A stretch of 64,000 nucleotides of DNA from Microbacteriaceae bacterium PS02068 (GTDB lineage Bacteria > Actinomycetota > Actinomycetes > Actinomycetales > Microbacteriaceae). The translations under genes were made by a program, and so were the position numbers. Below are positions 9,629 through 18,295 of the stretch, in pieces (positions within the stretch are counted from its first letter, which is position 1; each line of letters begins with the position of its first letter). Location of the stretch: contig JASCPF010000002.1 of assembly GCA_029959325.1 (NCBI GenBank), positions 62,001-126,000 on the forward strand. The letters are read 5' to 3'. The notes under the pieces are model-generated. The model did not search any database, was not told where the DNA came from, and saw only the letters and a program-made list of their open reading frames with translations.

Positions 9629-9961
9629 ATGACGACCGCGACTCTCAGCCCCGAGAAGTACGACGATGTCACCGAGGCCCTCAAAGACGTCATGGACCCC
9701 GAACTCGGGATCAACGTCGTCGATCTCGGGCTCATCTACGACCTCTCGTGGGACGACGAGAACGACGCGCTCGTCATCCACATGACGCTGACGTCGGCCG
9801 GCTGCCCGCTGACGGACGTGCTCGAAGAGCAGACAGCGCAGGCTTTGGACGACGTCGTGGAGCGGTTCCGGATCAACTGGGTGTGGATGCCGCCGTGGGG
9901 CCCCGAGCGCATCACCGATGACGGTCGCGACATGATGCGCGCGCTCGGTTTCGCCATCTGA
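9629..9961 (+). CDS. sufT: metal-sulfur cluster biosynthesis protein (DUF59/MIP18 family, SufT)
   Basis: A 110-residue DUF59 protein, an auxiliary factor for Fe-S cluster maturation or transfer. The family core VMDPELGINVVDLGLIYDL and the cysteine motif TLTSAGCPLTDVLEEQ are present, as is the C-terminal WVWMPPWGPERIT. It is the last gene of the suf operon and matches Rv1466 of M. tuberculosis in position and family. Confidence 0.92.
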   Translation: MTTATLSPEKYDDVTEALKDVMDPELGINVVDLGLIYDLSWDDENDALVIHMTLTSAGCPLTDVLEEQTAQALDDVVERFRINWVWMPPWGPERITDDGRDMMRALGFAI

Positions 9962-10005
9962 CGCACCGCTTCTGGCCGAGTGACTCGGCTGGGTAGGCTC
10001 GACGG

Positions 10006-11175
10006 GTGAGCATCACCCCCCTGGACGCACTGCCCCTCGAGACTCTGCGCCGCCGGAGCAGCACCAAGTGGCGGTCGTACGCCGACGACATCATCCCGAT
10101 GTTCGTCGCGGAGACCGACTTCGCACTCGCCGACCCGATCACGCGGGTTCTCGCCGACGCCGTCGCCATCGGCGACACCGGCTACACGCCGCCGCGCCCG
10201 GAGATCGGGCAGAGCTTCGCGGCGTTCGCGCGGCGCAGGTTCGGGTGGGACGCCGACCCGCAGCGCATGCGCTGGACCGGCGACGTCATGATGGGCGTCG
10301 TCGAGCTGCTGCGCGCGACGACCCGCCCCGGCGATCGCGTGATCATCACTCCGCCGGTGTATCCGCCGTTCGCCGACACTGTCGAAGAGGCCGGCGCCGT
10401 GGTCGAGTCGGTTCCTCTGATCGACACGGGAGCCGGGTGGGAGCTCGATCTCGACGGGATCGAGGCGGCGCTGGCATCCGGGGCGCGCGGCGTGCTGCTG
10501 TGCAACCCGCACAATCCCACCGGCACGGTGCACACGCGTGCGTCCCTGGCCGCCCTCGCCGAGCTCGCGGAGCGCTTCGGCGCGGTCGTCATCAGCGACG
10601 AGATCCATGGACCGCTCGTGCACGATCCGGACGCGTTCACGCCGTTCCTGGCGGCATCGCCCGTCGCGCAGGAGGTCGGGTTCGTCGTGACGAGCGCCTC
10701 GAAGGCGTTCAATCTCGCCGGCCTGAAGTGCGCCATCATGGTCGCCGGCAGCGATCCGCATGCCGCCGTGCTGCGGGGCCTGCCGTGGGAGGTCGAGTGG
10801 CGCACGGGTCTGTTCGGCGCGCTGTCGAGCATCGCCGCGTTCGGCGGCGAATCCGACGCGTGGCTCGACGGTCTGCTCGCACGGCTCGATCTCAACCGGA
10901 AGCTCCTCGCCGACCTGCTCGCAGAACACCTGCCGCTGGCCCGCTACCGCATCCCCGACGCGGGCTTCCTGGCCTGGGTGGATGTCTCGGCTTACGGCTG
11001 GGGCGATGATCCGGCCGTGCCGATCCGCCACGGGGCGAGGGTCGCGCTGCACCACGGGCCCCTGTTCGGGCCGCAGGGCGTGGGGCACGTGCGGATCAAC
11101 TTCGGCTGCGGCCCCGACGTGCTGACCGAGGCTGTCGCGCGGATCGGTGCGTTCGCCGCAGCTCCCGCGCAGTGA
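10006..11175 (+). CDS. PatB/MalY-family PLP-dependent C-S lyase or aminotransferase
   Basis: Fold-type I PLP enzyme of 389 residues; MalY/PatB relatives cleave the C-S bond of cystathionine or cysteine conjugates. Visible are NPHNPTGTVH, ISDEIHGPLVH and the PLP-lysine motif TSASKAFNLAGLKCA, plus the C-terminal arginine region GHVRINFGCGP. GTG start; TAGGCT (9994-9999) lies six bases before it, so translation is probably leaderless. It overlaps the next MFS gene by four bases. Position beside a suf operon without sufS invites a link to sulfur metabolism, but this is not a SufS-type desulfurase. Confidence 0.87.
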   Translation: MSITPLDALPLETLRRRSSTKWRSYADDIIPMFVAETDFALADPITRVLADAVAIGDTGYTPPRPEIGQSFAAFARRRFGWDADPQRMRWTGDVMMGVVELLRATTRPGDRVIITPPVYPPFADTVEEAGAVVESVPLIDTGAGWELDLDGIEAALASGARGVLLCNPHNPTGTVHTRASLAALAELAERFGAVVISDEIHGPLVHDPDAFTPFLAASPVAQEVGFVVTSASKAFNLAGLKCAIMVAGSDPHAAVLRGLPWEVEWRTGLFGALSSIAAFGGESDAWLDGLLARLDLNRKLLADLLAEHLPLARYRIPDAGFLAWVDVSAYGWGDDPAVPIRHGARVALHHGPLFGPQGVGHVRINFGCGPDVLTEAVARIGAFAAAPAQ

Positions 11176-12533
11176 GCTCCGCCGTCGGCGCGGCGCCCGG
11201 CATCTGGCATCCGCGCTTCGTCTGGGTGACCCTCGGCGCGGTGGCGATGATCTTCCTCGCCGCCACGCAGGCCCTTGCCGTGACGACGGTGATGCCGCTC
11301 GTGAGCGCCGATCTCGGCGGCGCCGCGCTGTACGCCGTCGCCTTCTCGGGAACGCTCGCCACGAGCGTCATCGGCATGGTCGCGGTCGGCGCATGGTGCG
11401 ACCGCAAGGATCCGGTCGTGCCGCTCGCGACCGCGGTCGCTCTGTTCGTCGCGGGGCTCCTGATCGCCGGACTCGCGCCGAGCATGCCGGTGCTCGTGCT
11501 CGGGCGGCTCTTGCAGGGCCTCGGAACGGGCGGTCAGACCGTGGCGCTGTACGTCGTCGTCGCCCGCGTCTACCCCGCGGCACTGCACGGGCGCGTGTTC
11601 GCCGCCTTCTCGGCGGCGTGGGTGATCCCGTCGATCGTGGGGCCGGCATTGGCGGGTTTCGTCGCCGAGCGTCTGCACTGGCGGTGGGTGTTCCTCGGTG
11701 TCGCGATGCTCACCCTCGCGGCGTTCGCGGTCGTGTACTGGCGCCTGCACGGCCTGCCGCTCGGCACCGGCGATCCTTCGCGTGCGCCGGTGCTGCGCCG
11801 CCTCGCGCTGTCGTGCATCGTGGCGGTCGGGGCGCTCGCTCTGAGCCTCGCGGGCGAGGCGGGCGCGGGGGCGCCCCTGGTGATCGTCGTCGCGGTCGTC
11901 GCGATCGCCCTCGCGGTGCGTCCGCTGCTGCCGCCCGGCACGCTGCGCGCGCGTCGGGGGCTGGCGAGCGTGGTTCTCATGCGTGCCCTCATCGCAGGCG
12001 CTCTGTTCGGGGCCGAGATCTACGTGCCGTACCTGCTCATCGACGACTACGGGTTCTCTGCGACGGCCGCGGGTCTCGGCCTGACGTCCGCTGCGCTGCT
12101 GTGGGCTGTCGCGGCGGCAGTCCAGGGGCGCTACGGCGATCGCCTCGGCGACGCGCGCATCACCATCATCGGCGTGGCGCTGCTGGCGGCGGCGACGCTC
12201 GCGGCCGCGGCGACGGCCGCGTGGCATCTGCAGCCGTGGGTGATCATCGCGGGGTGGGCGCTCGCCGGGGCCGGCATGGGCCTCATGTATCCCCGCCTGA
12301 CGGTGCTCACCCTCGCGTACTCGACGCCGCAGAATCAGGGGTTCAACTCGTCGGCGCTGTCGATCGCGGATTCGGTCGGCGCGTCGGCATCCATTGCCGT
12401 CATGGGCCTGACGTTCGTGGCATTGACGGCGACGGATGCCGGGTTCTGGACCGTGTTCCTCATCGCCGGTGCGCTGGCGTTGCTCGCGGTCTTTCCCGGG
12501 CTGCGGATGGGGCACGCGGGGGAGCGACGCTGA
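11172..12533 (+). CDS. MFS transporter (multidrug-efflux type)
   Basis: Major facilitator of 453 residues with 12 or more hydrophobic helices. The first helix AVAMIFLAATQALAVTTVMP, the loop GAWCDRKDPVVP and LVLGRLLQGLGTGGQTVALY resemble drug:proton antiporters. GTG start overlaps the stop of the C-S lyase gene (GTGA), so the two are translationally coupled; export of an amino acid or sulfur compound is possible but unproven. The substrate cannot be read from the sequence. Confidence 0.85.
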   Translation: MSSAVGAAPGIWHPRFVWVTLGAVAMIFLAATQALAVTTVMPLVSADLGGAALYAVAFSGTLATSVIGMVAVGAWCDRKDPVVPLATAVALFVAGLLIAGLAPSMPVLVLGRLLQGLGTGGQTVALYVVVARVYPAALHGRVFAAFSAAWVIPSIVGPALAGFVAERLHWRWVFLGVAMLTLAAFAVVYWRLHGLPLGTGDPSRAPVLRRLALSCIVAVGALALSLAGEAGAGAPLVIVVAVVAIALAVRPLLPPGTLRARRGLASVVLMRALIAGALFGAEIYVPYLLIDDYGFSATAAGLGLTSAALLWAVAAAVQGRYGDRLGDARITIIGVALLAAATLAAAATAAWHLQPWVIIAGWALAGAGMGLMYPRLTVLTLAYSTPQNQGFNSSALSIADSVGASASIAVMGLTFVALTATDAGFWTVFLIAGALALLAVFPGLRMGHAGERR

Positions 12534-12575
12534 AATCGGTCGCGGAAATTCGCCGACGCCGGTTTGAGTCAATAC

Positions 12576-12594
12576 TCAGGTAAGGCTAACCTAA
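12576..12594. promoter_or_regulatory. DtxR/IdeR iron box
   Basis: TCAGGTAAGGCTAACCTAA matches the 19-bp DtxR/IdeR operator consensus (TTAGGTTAGGCTAACCTAA) at 16 of 19 positions. It lies directly upstream of the siderophore operon. The -10 (TAACCT, 12587-12592) is inside it, six bases before the GTG start. Fe2+-loaded repressor would block the promoter; starvation would open it. Confidence 0.92.
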
Positions 12595-12598
12595 ATGG

Positions 12599-13534
12599 GT
12601 GTCCGATACTGAAACCGCCGTTCGTCCTGCCTATCGTCCGTATCAGGTCGAGGTGGCGGCCGTGCGTCGGCTGTCGCCGCACTTCGTGCGGGTGACCTTC
12701 ACCTCGGATGACCTCGAGCACTTCGGCACGGCGGGGCTCGATCAGCGCATCAAGCTCGTGCTGCCGCTCGACACGATGCCGGGCGGATTCGCTGACATCG
12801 GTCAGGCGGAAGGTGCGGGGGACTGGTGGGACCGGTGGCGCGCGCTGCCCGAAGGCGCCCGAAACCCCTTCCGGACGTACACCGTGCGCCGCATCGATGC
12901 GGCAGCGCGCGAGCTCGACGTCGACTTCGTCGTGCACCACGACGCCGGCCCTGCCGGCGCGTGGGCGAGTGCCGCCACGGTCGGACAGTCCGTCATCGTC
13001 ATCGGGCCAGATCAGCGCAGCCCGTATTCGCGCGGCGGCATCGACTGGCACCCGGGAACCGCGCGCCGCCTGCTGCTCGCCGGCGACGAGACTGCGGCGC
13101 CCGCGATCTGCGGGATCCTCGAGTCGCTCGACCCGCAGTGCGAGGTGGATGCCTTCATCGAGGTGCCCTCCGCCGCCGACATCCTCGCGCCCGCGCTTCC
13201 CGCGGGCGTGCATCTGACCTGGCTCGCGCGTGGCGAGGCTGCACACGGCGCTCGTCTGATCGACGCCGTGACCACCTGGACCGGGCGCAACGCCGACGTG
13301 CTCGCGCGCGCCGCCGCGCCCCGTCCGCAACGACTCGAAGAGCTCGACATCGACCGCGAACTGCTCTGGGACAGTCCCGACGACAGCGACGGCGAGTTCT
13401 ACGCCTGGATCGCCGGAGAGGCCGCCACCGTCAAGACGCTGCGCCGCCTGCTCGTCAGCGGGTGCGGCGTCGACCGGAAGCGCGTGGCCTTCATGGGCTA
13501 CTGGCGGCTCGGGCAGGCAGAGCGCACCGAATGA
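12599..13534 (+). CDS. siderophore-interacting protein (FAD-binding ferric-siderophore reductase)
   Basis: ViuB/SIP-family flavoprotein of 311 residues that reduces ferric siderophores in the cytoplasm to release iron. The FAD-binding part includes NPFRTYTVRRIDAAARELDV and VVHHDAGPAGAWASAA; the C-terminal NAD(P)H region includes LLLAGDETAAPAICGILESL and FYAWIAGEAATVKTLRRLL. GTG start, only four bases past the iron box, so the message is probably leaderless. Its stop overlaps the first permease gene (ATGA). Confidence 0.93.
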   Translation: MSDTETAVRPAYRPYQVEVAAVRRLSPHFVRVTFTSDDLEHFGTAGLDQRIKLVLPLDTMPGGFADIGQAEGAGDWWDRWRALPEGARNPFRTYTVRRIDAAARELDVDFVVHHDAGPAGAWASAATVGQSVIVIGPDQRSPYSRGGIDWHPGTARRLLLAGDETAAPAICGILESLDPQCEVDAFIEVPSAADILAPALPAGVHLTWLARGEAAHGARLIDAVTTWTGRNADVLARAAAPRPQRLEELDIDRELLWDSPDDSDGEFYAWIAGEAATVKTLRRLLVSGCGVDRKRVAFMGYWRLGQAERTE

Positions 13535-14538
13535 TCACGAACGCGCGCCGCATCCGTGTCGCCTTCGTTCTCGCACTGCTGGTGCTCATCGCCGTCGCCG
13601 TGCTGGGGCTGACGGTCGGCGCGCGCCCGATCGCTCCCGCGGTCGTGCTCGAGGCGCTGCTCCGCCCCGACCGCGCGTCGGCCGATCATGTCGTCGTGCT
13701 GACGCAGCGCATCCCGCGTACGGTCATCGGCCTCGTCGCGGGCGCCGCGCTGGCCCTCGCCGGCACGCTCATGCAGGGGCTGACCCGCAACCCGCTCGCC
13801 GATCCCGGGCTGCTCGGGATCAACGCCGGGGCATCCGTCGCGGTGCTCGCGGCGATCACCTTCCTCGGAGTCTCGAAGGCCGCGGGATTCGTCTGGTTCG
13901 CCTTCGCGGGTGCGGCGGTTGCGGCGGTCGTCGTGGCCTTCGTCGGCTCGCGCGGCCCCGACGGAGGCAACCCCGCGAAGCTCGCGCTCACCGGCGCGGC
14001 AGTGACTGCCGGGCTCACTGCGGTGACGACCCTCATCCTCATCCTTTCCGCGCGCGCCTTCGACGTGTTCCGCTACTGGCAGGTCGGCGGTCTCACCGCG
14101 CGCGGCCTCGACACGGTCGCGATCGTGCTGATCCCGATCTTCGCGGGCGCCGTGCTCGCCTTCGCCTGCGCACGGGGGCTCGATCTGCTCGCCCTCGGCG
14201 ACGAGACGGCCACTTCGCTCGGCCACAACGTCGCACGCACGCGCGCGCTCGGGATCATCGCCACGATCCTGCTCTGCGGCGGCGCGACGTCGATCGCGGG
14301 CCCGATCGTCTTCGTCGGACTCGTCGTCCCGCACCTGCTGCGGAGCGTTCTGGGCGGCGGCGACTACCGCGGCCTGCTGCTCGTCGGCGCGCCGGTGGGC
14401 GCAGCCGTGCTCGTCGCAGCCGACGTCATCGGCCGGGTCATCGCGCCCGGTGAGGTCCAGGCGGGGCTCGTCGTGGCCTTCGTCGGCGCGCCGATGCTGA
14501 TCTTCCTGGTGCTGCGCCGTGGCCGGGTGGTCCTGTGA
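13531..14538 (+). CDS. FecCD-family siderophore ABC permease 1
   Basis: Membrane subunit of a ferric-siderophore importer (BtuC/FecCD fold), 335 residues with about nine to ten spans. Family motifs are IPRTVIGLVAGAALALAGTL, LTRNPLADPGLLGINAGAS, LGDETATSLGHNV and GPIVFVGLVVPHLLR. It pairs with the next gene as a heterodimer. ATG overlaps the preceding stop and GTG of the next gene overlaps its own stop. Confidence 0.94.
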   Translation: MITNARRIRVAFVLALLVLIAVAVLGLTVGARPIAPAVVLEALLRPDRASADHVVVLTQRIPRTVIGLVAGAALALAGTLMQGLTRNPLADPGLLGINAGASVAVLAAITFLGVSKAAGFVWFAFAGAAVAAVVVAFVGSRGPDGGNPAKLALTGAAVTAGLTAVTTLILILSARAFDVFRYWQVGGLTARGLDTVAIVLIPIFAGAVLAFACARGLDLLALGDETATSLGHNVARTRALGIIATILLCGGATSIAGPIVFVGLVVPHLLRSVLGGGDYRGLLLVGAPVGAAVLVAADVIGRVIAPGEVQAGLVVAFVGAPMLIFLVLRRGRVVL

Positions 14539-15602
14539 GCGCCGTCGTGACGCGCGCGCCCCGACCGACCCCGGGCTCGGCGGCCCCGGATTCGGTGGTG
14601 CGCGTCCGGCGCGCAGCGCGAAGACGCCGCGCGGCCGTCCTCGTCGTCGTCTTCGCCCTGCTGCTCGCGATCGCCGTGACGGCCCTCGCGGTCGGCGCGT
14701 ACACGATGTCGCCCGCGGACGTGTGGCGCACCCTCTGGGGCGGGGGAGCGCGCGTCGAATCGTATGTCGTCTTCCAGGTGCGGATGCCTCGGATGCTCAT
14801 GGGGCTGCTCGTCGGAGCGTGTCTCGGGGTGGCCGGAGCCCTGCTGCAGACGCTGCTGGGCAACCCGCTCGCGAGCCCCGATCTGCTGGGCATCAGCGGT
14901 GGCAGCGGCGCGGCCGCCGTGTTCGCGCTGCTGATCCTCGGGGTGACAGGGCCGGTGCTCGCCGTCGCCGCCTTCTTGGGCGGCGTCGCGGTCGCGGCCT
15001 TCCTGCTGATCGCCGGTCACCGCCGGGTCGACGGCGGTTACCGCCTGATCCTCGCGGGCGTCGGGGTCGCGTTCCTGTGCGCCGCGCTGACGAGCTTCCT
15101 CATGGTGCGCGCGAAGCTCGAACTCGCGCAGGAGGCGCTGATCTGGCTCACCGGCAGTCTCGCGTCGACGCCGTGGGGGAACGTGGTCACCGTCGCGGTC
15201 GTCGCTGTCGCCTGCGTTCCGGCCGTCGTCGCCTGCGCACGCTGGCTGCCGCTGACCCAGATGGGCCCGGCGTCGGCGGCATCCCTCGGCGTCCGCTCCG
15301 GAACTGTTCGTCTCGTCGCGATCGGCACGGCCGTGCTGCTCACCGCCGTCACGTGCGCCTTCGCGGGTCCGATCTCGTTCATCGCGCTGTGCGCCCCGGC
15401 GATCGCGCGTCCTCTGCTCGGCCACGGTGCGGTCGGCATCGGCACGAGCGCCGCGGTCGGGGCGGCGCTGCTCGCCGGCGCCGACCTCATCGCGCAGTAC
15501 GCACTCCCCGGCCACGCGGTGCCGGTCGGCGTCGTCACGGGCGCGCTCGGCGCCGTGTTCCTGCTCTGGCTGCTCACGACCTCGAAAGGACGTCAGCTGT
15601 GA
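14535..15602 (+). CDS. FecCD-family siderophore ABC permease 2
   Basis: Second permease subunit, 355 residues, with an Arg-rich N-terminal extension (VRVRRAARRRRAAV) before the first span. Motifs: RMPRMLMGLLVGACLGVAGA, LLGNPLASPDLLGISGGSGA, ASAASLGVRSG and GPISFIALCAPAIARPL. GTG start overlaps the upstream stop (GTGA). Works with permease 1, the following ATPase and the lipoprotein. Confidence 0.94.
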   Translation: MSAVVTRAPRPTPGSAAPDSVVRVRRAARRRRAAVLVVVFALLLAIAVTALAVGAYTMSPADVWRTLWGGGARVESYVVFQVRMPRMLMGLLVGACLGVAGALLQTLLGNPLASPDLLGISGGSGAAAVFALLILGVTGPVLAVAAFLGGVAVAAFLLIAGHRRVDGGYRLILAGVGVAFLCAALTSFLMVRAKLELAQEALIWLTGSLASTPWGNVVTVAVVAVACVPAVVACARWLPLTQMGPASAASLGVRSGTVRLVAIGTAVLLTAVTCAFAGPISFIALCAPAIARPLLGHGAVGIGTSAAVGAALLAGADLIAQYALPGHAVPVGVVTGALGAVFLLWLLTTSKGRQL

Positions 15603-16459
15603 CCTCTTCGACATCGCCCGCATCGGCGGCCGCTGCTCCGGCGAACTCCGCGCCCCCGCGCCTCGCCGTCCGCGGCCTCGCGGCGGGGTACCCCGGCCGC
15701 CGCGTGATCGAGAACCTCGACCTCGAGTTCGCCCCCGGCCGGATCACGATGATCATCGGCGCGAACGCGTGTGGCAAGTCGACGCTTCTCGGCACACTCG
15801 CGCGCGTGCATCCGCCGCTCGGCGGCCGGGTCGAACTCGACGGCACCGACGTCCTGAGCATCGGCCGCCGCCGCTTCGCGCAGGAGGTCGGGCTCCTCCC
15901 GCAGCAGCCGACCGCCCCCGACGGGCTCACCGTCGCCGAGCTGGTCTCGCGCGGCAGGCATCCTCATCGCGGCGTCTTCCAGCGCTGGAGCGCCGCCGAC
16001 ACCGCGCGCGTCGACGATGCGATGGTCAAGACGGGTGTCGCGGCCCTCGCCGACCGCCCCGTCGGCGACCTCTCGGGCGGGCAGCGCCAGCGCGTGTGGA
16101 TTGCGATGGCCCTGGCGCAAGAGCCCCGCATCCTGCTGCTCGACGAGCCGACGACGTTCCTCGACCTCAGCCACCAGATCGAGGTGCTCGACCTGCTGCG
16201 AGAGCTGAACCGGTCGGGCGGCACCACGATCGTCGCGGTGCTGCACGAGCTGAACCTCGCCGCGCGCTACGCCGATGACCTGATCGTCATGAACGCGGGT
16301 CGCGTCGTCGCCCACGGCGCGCCCGGCGCGGTGCTCACGGCCTCCGTCGTCGCCGAGGCCTTCGGGCTCGAGGCGATGGTGATCCCCGATCCCCTCACCC
16401 ACACACCCCTGGTCATCCCGGTTCCCGGCGGCGCGCACGTCGCCGTCGACGCGGGCTGA
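15599..16459 (+). CDS. siderophore ABC transporter ATP-binding protein
   Basis: FepC/FhuC-type ATPase of 286 residues. Walker A GANACGKST, Q-loop EVGLLPQQPTAP, signature LSGGQRQRVWIAMALAQ, Walker B ILLLDEPTTFLD and switch H in AVLHELNLAARY are intact. The Walker A carries Ala-Cys where Gly-Ala/Ser is commoner, as in many FepC proteins. GTG start follows AAAGGA and overlaps the permease stop. A low-complexity Ala/Pro/Ser leader of about 20 residues precedes the domain. Confidence 0.95.
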   Translation: MTSSTSPASAAAAPANSAPPRLAVRGLAAGYPGRRVIENLDLEFAPGRITMIIGANACGKSTLLGTLARVHPPLGGRVELDGTDVLSIGRRRFAQEVGLLPQQPTAPDGLTVAELVSRGRHPHRGVFQRWSAADTARVDDAMVKTGVAALADRPVGDLSGGQRQRVWIAMALAQEPRILLLDEPTTFLDLSHQIEVLDLLRELNRSGGTTIVAVLHELNLAARYADDLIVMNAGRVVAHGAPGAVLTASVVAEAFGLEAMVIPDPLTHTPLVIPVPGGAHVAVDAG

Positions 16460-16481
16460 CCCGACCGAAAGGAAACACCGC

Positions 16482-17516
16482 ATGTCGTATCGATCCTCCC
16501 GTTGGGGAACCGTCGCGGCCGCAGCCGTCGCCGCCGCTCTCGTACTCACCGGCTGCGCAGGCAGCTCGGATGCCGAGCCGTCGAGTTCCAGCGACGCGGC
16601 ATCCGGCGCCTTCCCCGCGACCTTCACGCACCTGTACGGCGAGACGACCCTCGAGAAGGCCCCCGAGCGGGTCGCCACGTGGGGCTGGGGCGCGACCGAC
16701 GCCGTGCTCGCCCTCGGCGTCATGCCGGTGGCGATCCCGTCCGACGAGTACGGCGGGGGCGACGACCGCATCACGCCGTGGGTGCAGGATGCCATCGACA
16801 AGCTCGGTGGCGAGGCGCCGGTCATCCTCGACAACTCGAGCTATTCGCTGAACGTCGAGGAACTGCTCGCGACCGACCCCGACGTGCTCGTCGCGCCGTA
16901 CTCGGGTCTGACCCAGGAGGAGTACGACGCCGTGACCGGAGCGGGCATCCCCGTGATCGCGCCCGAAGAGGCGCTGTGGGCGACGCCGTGGCGCGACGTG
17001 ATCACCGAGACCGGCAAGGCGCTCGGGCTCGAAGACAAGGCCACCGCCGTGCTCGACGATCTCGACAGCCAGGTCGCCGATGCGGCCGCCGCCCACCCCG
17101 AGTTCGCCGGCACGACGATCGCGTTCGCGTCGGATGACGTCGACACGTTCTATCTCTATCTGCCGAGCGATTCGCGCGTCGAGATCCTCGAAGACCTCGG
17201 GTTCGTGAGCGATCCGTCGACCACCGCGCTCGACGCGGGGGAGTCGACGTTCTACACGACCGTCAGCGCCGAGAACCTCGACAAGATCGCCGCGCAGGTG
17301 ATTTTCTCGTACGGGTTCGTCGACGACGCCGCCCTCGACACGTTCTTGAACTCCGAGCGCACGAACCTGATCCCCGCTGTCGCGAAGGGCGCTGTGGCCA
17401 CGATCTCGGGCGTCGTCGACAGCGATGCGGTCTCGCCGACCGCGCTGACGCTGCCGTACATCCTTCCGACCATGGTCGACCAGCTCGCGAAGGCGACCGC
17501 CGTCGCGAAGGGCTGA
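16482..17516 (+). CDS. ferric-siderophore substrate-binding lipoprotein
   Basis: Extracellular binding protein of 344 residues tethered by lipid. The signal peptide ends in the lipobox LVLTGC (Cys about residue 26), followed by a Ser-rich linker. The FepB/FhuD-like core includes APERVATWGWGATDAVLALG, LNVEELLATDPDVLVAPYSG and a C-terminal LPYILPTMVDQLAKA helix. ATG follows GAAAGGA. Last gene of the iron operon, followed by a terminator. Confidence 0.94.
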   Translation: MSYRSSRWGTVAAAAVAAALVLTGCAGSSDAEPSSSSDAASGAFPATFTHLYGETTLEKAPERVATWGWGATDAVLALGVMPVAIPSDEYGGGDDRITPWVQDAIDKLGGEAPVILDNSSYSLNVEELLATDPDVLVAPYSGLTQEEYDAVTGAGIPVIAPEEALWATPWRDVITETGKALGLEDKATAVLDDLDSQVADAAAAHPEFAGTTIAFASDDVDTFYLYLPSDSRVEILEDLGFVSDPSTTALDAGESTFYTTVSAENLDKIAAQVIFSYGFVDDAALDTFLNSERTNLIPAVAKGAVATISGVVDSDAVSPTALTLPYILPTMVDQLAKATAVAKG

Positions 17517-17537
17517 CGCAGCCCGCGGCTGACGACG

Positions 17538-17580
17538 CCCCGACCGCTCCCCGGAACAGAATTCGGGGGAGCGGCCGGGG
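17538..17580 (+). terminator. terminator of the siderophore operon (repeat copy A)
   Basis: CCCCGACCGCTCCCC pairs with GGGGAGCGGCCGGGG around an AT-richer loop containing GAATTC, followed by CTTCGTCGTT. A diverged copy ends the M20 gene at 20937-20981. Confidence 0.85.
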
Positions 17581-17652
17581 CTTCGTCGTTCGGCCTGAAG
17601 CAGAGGACCCGAGCCTGGAGGAGTTATGCAAACGGTACTCAGCCGCAACAAT

Positions 17653-17673
17653 TACGAAACAGGACGTTCCGTA
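17653..17673. promoter_or_regulatory. probable autoregulatory operator of the TetR gene
   Basis: Inverted repeat TACGAAAC-AGGAC-GTTCCGTA, seven of eight positions matching between arms. It runs into the -10 box TATCCT (17672-17677), which is six bases before the TetR ATG. A regulator bound here would block the TetR-MFS-M20 promoter. The segment is noticeably richer in A/T than its surroundings. Confidence 0.65.
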
Positions 17674-17683
17674 TCCTATTCGT

Positions 17684-18295
17684 ATGGACCAAGACACCCG
17701 ATCTGCCGGGCGCCCGACCGATGCGGAGCTCAGCCACCGGATCCTGTCGGCCGCGGCCGAGATGCTCGGTGCGCACGGCTACCAGTCGCTGAGCATGGAG
17801 CAGGTGGCTCGGGCTGCGGAGTGCGGCAAAGCAGCGATCTACCGCCGCTATCCGGACAAAGGCGCTCTGGTCGCTGCGGTGCTGCGCTCGCAGATCGACG
17901 TCGGCGACATGCCGGATCACGGCGACGTGAAGGCGGATCTGCTCGCTCACGTCCTGCAGAATCAGCGCAACCAGGTGATCTCACCTGAGCAGCGTCACGG
18001 CCTGCAGGCCATGTTCGAACCCGACGTCTTCCCCCTTCTGTGGGAGAGCTTCTTCCAGCACCGCCGACAGCAGGGCGTCGACATCATCGATCGCGCCATC
18101 GCTCGCGGTCAACTGCCCCGTGACGTCCACCACGACGTCCTCCTCGACACCCTCGCCGGGCTCACCCTGTACCGGCAGTCCGTGAAGCGCATCCACATCG
18201 ATCCGCGCCACTACGTCGACATCATCGACGCCCTCGTCACCCACCCTCCCCGTCGCCTTCCCGACGCCGATGAAAAGGCATCCCATGCCCTCTGA
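17684..18295 (+). CDS. TetR/AcrR-family transcriptional regulator
   Basis: Repressor of 203 residues. The N-terminal helix-turn-helix (about residues 17-62) reads ILSAAAEMLGAHGYQSLSME, QVARAAECGKAAIYRRYPDK. The C-terminal ligand domain is of the TetR_C type; the ligand is unknown. It overlaps the following MFS gene by 11 bases, so it most likely controls that exporter and the amidohydrolase. Probably leaderless and autoregulated through the palindrome just upstream. Confidence 0.92.
   Translation: MDQDTRSAGRPTDAELSHRILSAAAEMLGAHGYQSLSMEQVARAAECGKAAIYRRYPDKGALVAAVLRSQIDVGDMPDHGDVKADLLAHVLQNQRNQVISPEQRHGLQAMFEPDVFPLLWESFFQHRRQQGVDIIDRAIARGQLPRDVHHDVLLDTLAGLTLYRQSVKRIHIDPRHYVDIIDALVTHPPRRLPDADEKASHAL

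Noticed and set aside
10006..11175. C-S lyase gene as the missing SufS desulfurase
   Set aside because: Its motifs (NPHNPTGTVH, SASKAFNLAGLK) are those of PatB/MalY, not of class V cysteine desulfurases.
10992..12572. A minus-strand open frame of 526 codons opposite the MFS exporter
   Set aside because: Shadow frame, extremely Arg/His/Glu-rich with no domain, and opposite a normal transporter.
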